A stretch of 64,000 bases of DNA. Source: Aedoeadaptatus coxii (GTDB lineage: Bacteria; Bacillota; Clostridia; Tissierellales; Peptoniphilaceae). Below the pieces are notes generated by a model. That model had not been told where the DNA came from and did not search any database. It was given only the letters and a program-made list of their open reading frames with translations. Every line of letters starts with the position of its first letter. The stretch's first letter is position 1. Below are positions 61,063-64,000 of the stretch, piece after piece. The position numbers and the translations under genes are program-made. The DNA lies in NCBI RefSeq assembly GCF_001553115.1, contig NZ_KQ960182.1, positions 124,001 to 188,000 of the forward strand, read 5' to 3'.

Positions 61063-62358
61063 TTATTGATACACTATCTTATCCCGATTTACTTTTTTAG
61101 GCTCGGTAATAATCTCATCATTCGGGCGAATGGTTTTGCCGCGCTTGCCGCCTGAAACGGCTACGGTTTGTTTGCTGTCGCCCAGACTTAATATGGCATA
61201 ATTCCCTCGCACCGCTAATACGTCGACGGGAATAAATTTTACGAAGTGGCGTACGGCGTTAACGTAAACGCCCATCTGACCTTTTTTACCTTTTACGACG
61301 GCCTCTTTCGGCACTTTTACTGCCGGAAGGGTGTCCTTAATGACCACTACCTTTTGATTTCGAGGTACGTAAACTTGTTGCAGGTGGTCTTTTAATTCCA
61401 AAATGGCGACGGTGCCACTGTCATCTTCATTAATGTCCTTAACGTATGCTTGAGTCATAACTTTTCCGATACGTACGGGTACAAATTTTCCGACATAAGG
61501 GCTCAAGAGTCGCACATCGTCGATGGGAAGTGCAATTTTATAAAAAGTATCGCCGATACAGCGGAAGAAGGCTCTCTTCTCCTTGACCTTGCTCTTTCCC
61601 CTCGTAATTTCGGTTACGTTGACCTTTTTCAAGTAATCCGCCGTAAAGGTTTCATCGGGGAGTTCAAGGGATAGGTCTTTTTTGAAATCATCGAACGTAT
61701 AGCTGACGATGCCGGATATGGGTGATTTATAATCGTTGCTCGTAGAGGCGATCTTTTCCGTAAGCTTTTCTTTTTCTTCTTCAAGATCTGAAATGGAAAG
61801 CTTTAAAAGCTCGTTCAATTCCGAAACATTTACCGTATGTTTCGTACTTAAATCCAAGGTGTTAATGGAGGAGACAAGTTTTTCATAATCTTCGTCGCGA
61901 ATAAAGCGTTGAATGTTACGAATGACCGTCTCATCCTCACGCTGTTTGTCTTCTTTTTCCTCCTCATTTGAACTGTCGTTTTTAAAATCGATAGCTGCCT
62001 GAATGCGGATTAATTGATCCTTCACCTTGGAGTTGTCGTTCATGACGTTAATATCCGCCACGGCGACGTTTTTAGCTACTTTTTTTCCCTCTTGCACATT
62101 GTAAATGGCGATGCCGTTGGCTTTTGTAAAAACGACTTTCTCATCAAAAATCAAGTATCCTTTGCCTTTTACCACATCACGATATTCCACGACCTGCGGC
62201 ATAGCCGTTTTAGGTGCCACCACAAATTTAGTGTAGATAAGAAAGGAAATGGCGGCGACGATCATCAATGCTAAGAGGAAGAATAAAAGTCGCCGTCGAC
62301 GCATTTTCGATCGACGTTTGCGTCGCAGTTTTGTTTTGTAATTTCCCGGTCGCTTCAT
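61063..62358 (-). CDS. HlyD-family membrane adaptor-like protein
   Basis: A 431-residue protein with an Arg/Lys-rich N-terminus (1-22), one membrane helix (about 24-46) and a large extracytoplasmic region. It has a beta-barrel/lipoyl-like part, a charged helical hairpin (about 110-200), the second lipoyl half (SPISGIVSYTFD) and further barrel strands, as in HlyD efflux adaptors. A homologue often precedes yggS-sepF in Clostridia, and no transporter gene is next to it, so its role may relate to envelope or division. It overlaps gpsA by ATGA. Confidence 0.75.
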   Translation of the reverse strand: MKRPGNYKTKLRRKRRSKMRRRRLLFFLLALMIVAAISFLIYTKFVVAPKTAMPQVVEYRDVVKGKGYLIFDEKVVFTKANGIAIYNVQEGKKVAKNVAVADINVMNDNSKVKDQLIRIQAAIDFKNDSSNEEEKEDKQREDETVIRNIQRFIRDEDYEKLVSSINTLDLSTKHTVNVSELNELLKLSISDLEEEKEKLTEKIASTSNDYKSPISGIVSYTFDDFKKDLSLELPDETFTADYLKKVNVTEITRGKSKVKEKRAFFRCIGDTFYKIALPIDDVRLLSPYVGKFVPVRIGKVMTQAYVKDINEDDSGTVAILELKDHLQQVYVPRNQKVVVIKDTLPAVKVPKEAVVKGKKGQMGVYVNAVRHFVKFIPVDVLAVRGNYAILSLGDSKQTVAVSGGKRGKTIRPNDEIITEPKKVNRDKIVYQ

Positions 62359-63359
62359 AATAAAAAGATCTTCTCGTTTTCGTGTTTATTGGGTCGTTGC
62401 ATAAGATCCAAAACGGCACGGCGCGGTTCAAGTCCGCCGTAGAGAACCTTGTACAGCTTTTCCGTAATGGGCATTTCGATTCCCATATCCTTCGCCAATT
62501 CGTAGGCAGCTTTTGTGGTCTTATAACCTTCTACAACCTGACCGATATCCTCGATGGCTTCCTCTACATCCATGCCCTTGCCGATACGATTCCCGAATTG
62601 CCAATTGCGGCTGTGAACGCTGGTACAGGTTACAATTAAATCGCCAATCCCAGAAAGCCCTTGGAAGGTTACGGGCTTGGCGCCTAAGGCGATGCCAAGG
62701 CGCTGAATTTCCGTAATACCTCGCGTCATAAGGGCCGCCTTGGCGTTGTCGCCGTAACCTAATCCGTCCGATAAGCCGGCACCTAATGCAATAATATTTT
62801 TTAGCGCACCGCCTATTTCGACGCCGATCATGTCGTCTTGCACATAGACGCGAAAGGCATCGTATGTAAAGAGATCTTGAACTTTAAGGGCGATGTCCTT
62901 ATTTTCCGAACACACGAGAACGGTAGTGGGCAAAAGCTTGGCCACCTCTTCCGCATGGGAGGGCCCGGATAAGACGACAAAAGGATTTTCGGGAAGAATA
63001 GCTTTCGCTATTTCCGATACCCGTAAATGGCTCCCTTGCTCCAATCCCTTTGCTAAATTGACGATAATAGCGCGGGATCCGTTGTCTCTGATCTTTTCCA
63101 TCGTCTCCCGAATAGCGGCTGTAGGTACGGCAAGGACAATTACGTCCGTATCTCGAACAGCTTCGTCGAAATTACAGTGAAATTGAACGGAAGGGGCAAA
63201 GTGAAAATCTTTTAAATAATGAGGGTTGTCGCCATACTCTTTCATGCGACGATATTGCTCGTCGCTTCTGGTATACATATGAACGTCGTGGCCGATGGTC
63301 GCCAATAAATTTCCTATGGCGCTCCCCCAGCTACCCGATCCGATAACTCCGATGTTCAA
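62355..63359 (-). CDS. gpsA: Glycerol-3-phosphate dehydrogenase [NAD(P)+]
   Basis: A 334-residue enzyme reducing dihydroxyacetone phosphate to glycerol 3-phosphate for phospholipids. GSGSWGSAIG at 7-16 binds NAD(P)H; LAKGLEQGS and the catalytic Lys in GGALKNIIALGAGL near 187-200 are typical. It follows plsY by 4 bases, so substrate production and use are co-expressed. Confidence 0.96.
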   Translation of the reverse strand: MNIGVIGSGSWGSAIGNLLATIGHDVHMYTRSDEQYRRMKEYGDNPHYLKDFHFAPSVQFHCNFDEAVRDTDVIVLAVPTAAIRETMEKIRDNGSRAIIVNLAKGLEQGSHLRVSEIAKAILPENPFVVLSGPSHAEEVAKLLPTTVLVCSENKDIALKVQDLFTYDAFRVYVQDDMIGVEIGGALKNIIALGAGLSDGLGYGDNAKAALMTRGITEIQRLGIALGAKPVTFQGLSGIGDLIVTCTSVHSRNWQFGNRIGKGMDVEEAIEDIGQVVEGYKTTKAAYELAKDMGIEMPITEKLYKVLYGGLEPRRAVLDLMQRPNKHENEKIFLL

Positions 63360-63363
63360 ACAA

Positions 63364-63948
63364 TCAACCTCCCACTTTATTCTCTGTTCCTTCTCTTATG
63401 CGTTGTATGTTGCTGCGATGGCGAAGGAAGCCGAGAATCCAAACGAGTACGATAGCAAGCACATTCCATGTGCTACCTCTCCAAGAAAAAATCATTAAAA
63501 TCGACACGACGGAAAGAAATGCCAAAGAACCTAAACTTACATAGCGGCTAATTTTCCCGGTCAAAATACCGCCTACAGCGGCAATGGCTACATATAGCGG
63601 CGCAATGGTACCCCATGCGCCGAAGGTTGTGGCGATGCCTTTTCCGCCGCGAAAGCCTAAATAAAAGGGGTAATCATGACCCAGTACGACAAAAAGTGTT
63701 GCGAAGAGACGAATGGATTCGTCGAGCATAGGCGCTACCCATAGCATGACCGCAACGCCCTTTAATACGTCGATGGCAAATGTCGTATAGCCTAATTTCT
63801 TGCCCATGACCCGTATAGCATTTGTCGTTCCGGCGTTGCCGCTCCCTTCCTTACGAATGTCTTTATGACGAAAGAGCATGCCCACAATGTAGGCGCCGGA
63901 AATGGTGCCGATCAAATAACATAAAAAGAAAAGTAGTGCCGTCTTCAT
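63364..63948 (-). CDS. plsY: Acyl-phosphate:glycerol-3-phosphate acyltransferase PlsY
   Basis: A 194-residue enzyme with five membrane helices. The three family motifs are seen: GSGNAGTTNAIRVMG near 36-50, GHDYPFYLGFRGGKGIATT near 88-106 and the late region near 140-150. It makes lysophosphatidic acid; fatty acids from the PlsX route or FakA feed it, and PlsC (32095) adds the second chain. The ATG overlaps the der stop (ATGA). Confidence 0.95.
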   Translation of the reverse strand: MKTALLFFLCYLIGTISGAYIVGMLFRHKDIRKEGSGNAGTTNAIRVMGKKLGYTTFAIDVLKGVAVMLWVAPMLDESIRLFATLFVVLGHDYPFYLGFRGGKGIATTFGAWGTIAPLYVAIAAVGGILTGKISRYVSLGSLAFLSVVSILMIFSWRGSTWNVLAIVLVWILGFLRHRSNIQRIREGTENKVGG

Positions 63949-64000
63949 CGGTTTTTAAGTTCCATAATAATGGGCACGCCGTCGAAACGATAGGCCGCAC
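63945..64000 (-). CDS. der: GTPase Der (EngA), last 17 codons and stop
   Basis: Only the final 17 residues plus stop are in the window (AYRFDGVPIIMELKNR). This resembles the F-x-G-x-P-I end of the KH-like domain in Der, a double GTPase of 50S assembly. The der-plsY-gpsA order, known in Clostridia, supports the assignment. The gene continues beyond the right edge. Confidence 0.6.
   Translation of the reverse strand, partial: AAYRFDGVPIIMELKNR

Noticed and set aside
1-64000. Search for CRISPR arrays, tRNA genes, insertion sequences, attachment sites and phage genes
   Set aside because: No regularly spaced repeats, cloverleaf sequences, transposase motifs or target-site duplications were seen; gene gaps are all under about 150 bases.

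Overview
The window reads as part of the chromosome of a low-GC Gram-positive bacterium, most likely an anaerobic, non-sporulating member of the Clostridia/Tissierellia (the Peptoniphilus-type cocci are my best guess, with low certainty). The reasons are a Bacillus-like order of housekeeping genes, a fused ispH-rpsA gene as found in clostridia, an omega-gmk-coaBC-priA block, a PASTA-domain kinase with its phosphatase, c-di-AMP synthesis, formate-tetrahydrofolate ligase, and AGGAGG-type ribosome binding sites. No sporulation gene is present at the places where Bacillus subtilis has one (spoVM next to rpmB, remA between yicC and gmk). The DNA is densely coding, mostly on the minus strand. No tRNA, rRNA, insertion sequence, prophage or CRISPR array was seen. 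No gene-free stretch reaches 300 bases; the longest gaps (about 120-145 bases) hold divergent promoters or facing terminators.

Layout. (1) 1-1037, minus: an Asp23-family gene and the start of fakA, running off the left edge. (2) 1181-2377, plus: rpmB and a D-2-hydroxyacid dehydrogenase. (3) 16931 down to 2429, minus: yicC-gmk-rpoZ-coaBC-priA-def-fmt-rsmB-peptidase-rlmN-stp-prkC-rsgA-rpe-thiN, a long operon for GMP supply, coenzyme A, replication restart, initiator formylation/deformylation, rRNA modification, ribosome assembly and cell-wall signalling. (4) 16999-18750, plus: rqcH, ribosome quality control. (5) 21286 down to 18798, minus: purE-fhs-yerC, purine and one-carbon metabolism. (6) 21372-25898: a two-component system divergent from a three-gene lantibiotic/bacitracin-type ABC exporter, with helically phased repeats between them. 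(7) guaB alone. (8) 45915 down to 27462, minus: 22 nearly gapless genes from yqhY-nusB-xseAB-ispA-tlyA-recN through nucleoside phosphorylases, scpAB, rluB, cmk and plsC to ispH-rpsA, then past a terminator DUF5317-cdaA-cdaR. (9) 50422 down to 45973, minus: an ABC-2 exporter with an unusual ATPase, then a HAD phosphatase, rbgA and rnhB. (10) ychF, plus. (11) 56405 down to 51761, minus: mtnA-like isomerase, HD hydrolase, second two-component system, lipoprotein and small membrane protein, divergent from an MTA phosphorylase. (12) 64000 down to 57245, minus: der-plsY-gpsA-HlyD-like-yggS-sepF-ylmH-lspA-rluD-pyrR.

Most of the window is conserved core. The parts that merit a second look are the exporter ATPase that keeps Walker A but lacks the usual signature, catalytic glutamate and switch histidine and carries a long acidic tail; the phased operator-like repeats ahead of the lantibiotic-type exporter; the split methylthioadenosine salvage pair attached to a two-component system; and terminators placed inside otherwise continuous operons. 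I found no clearly new defence or mobile system.
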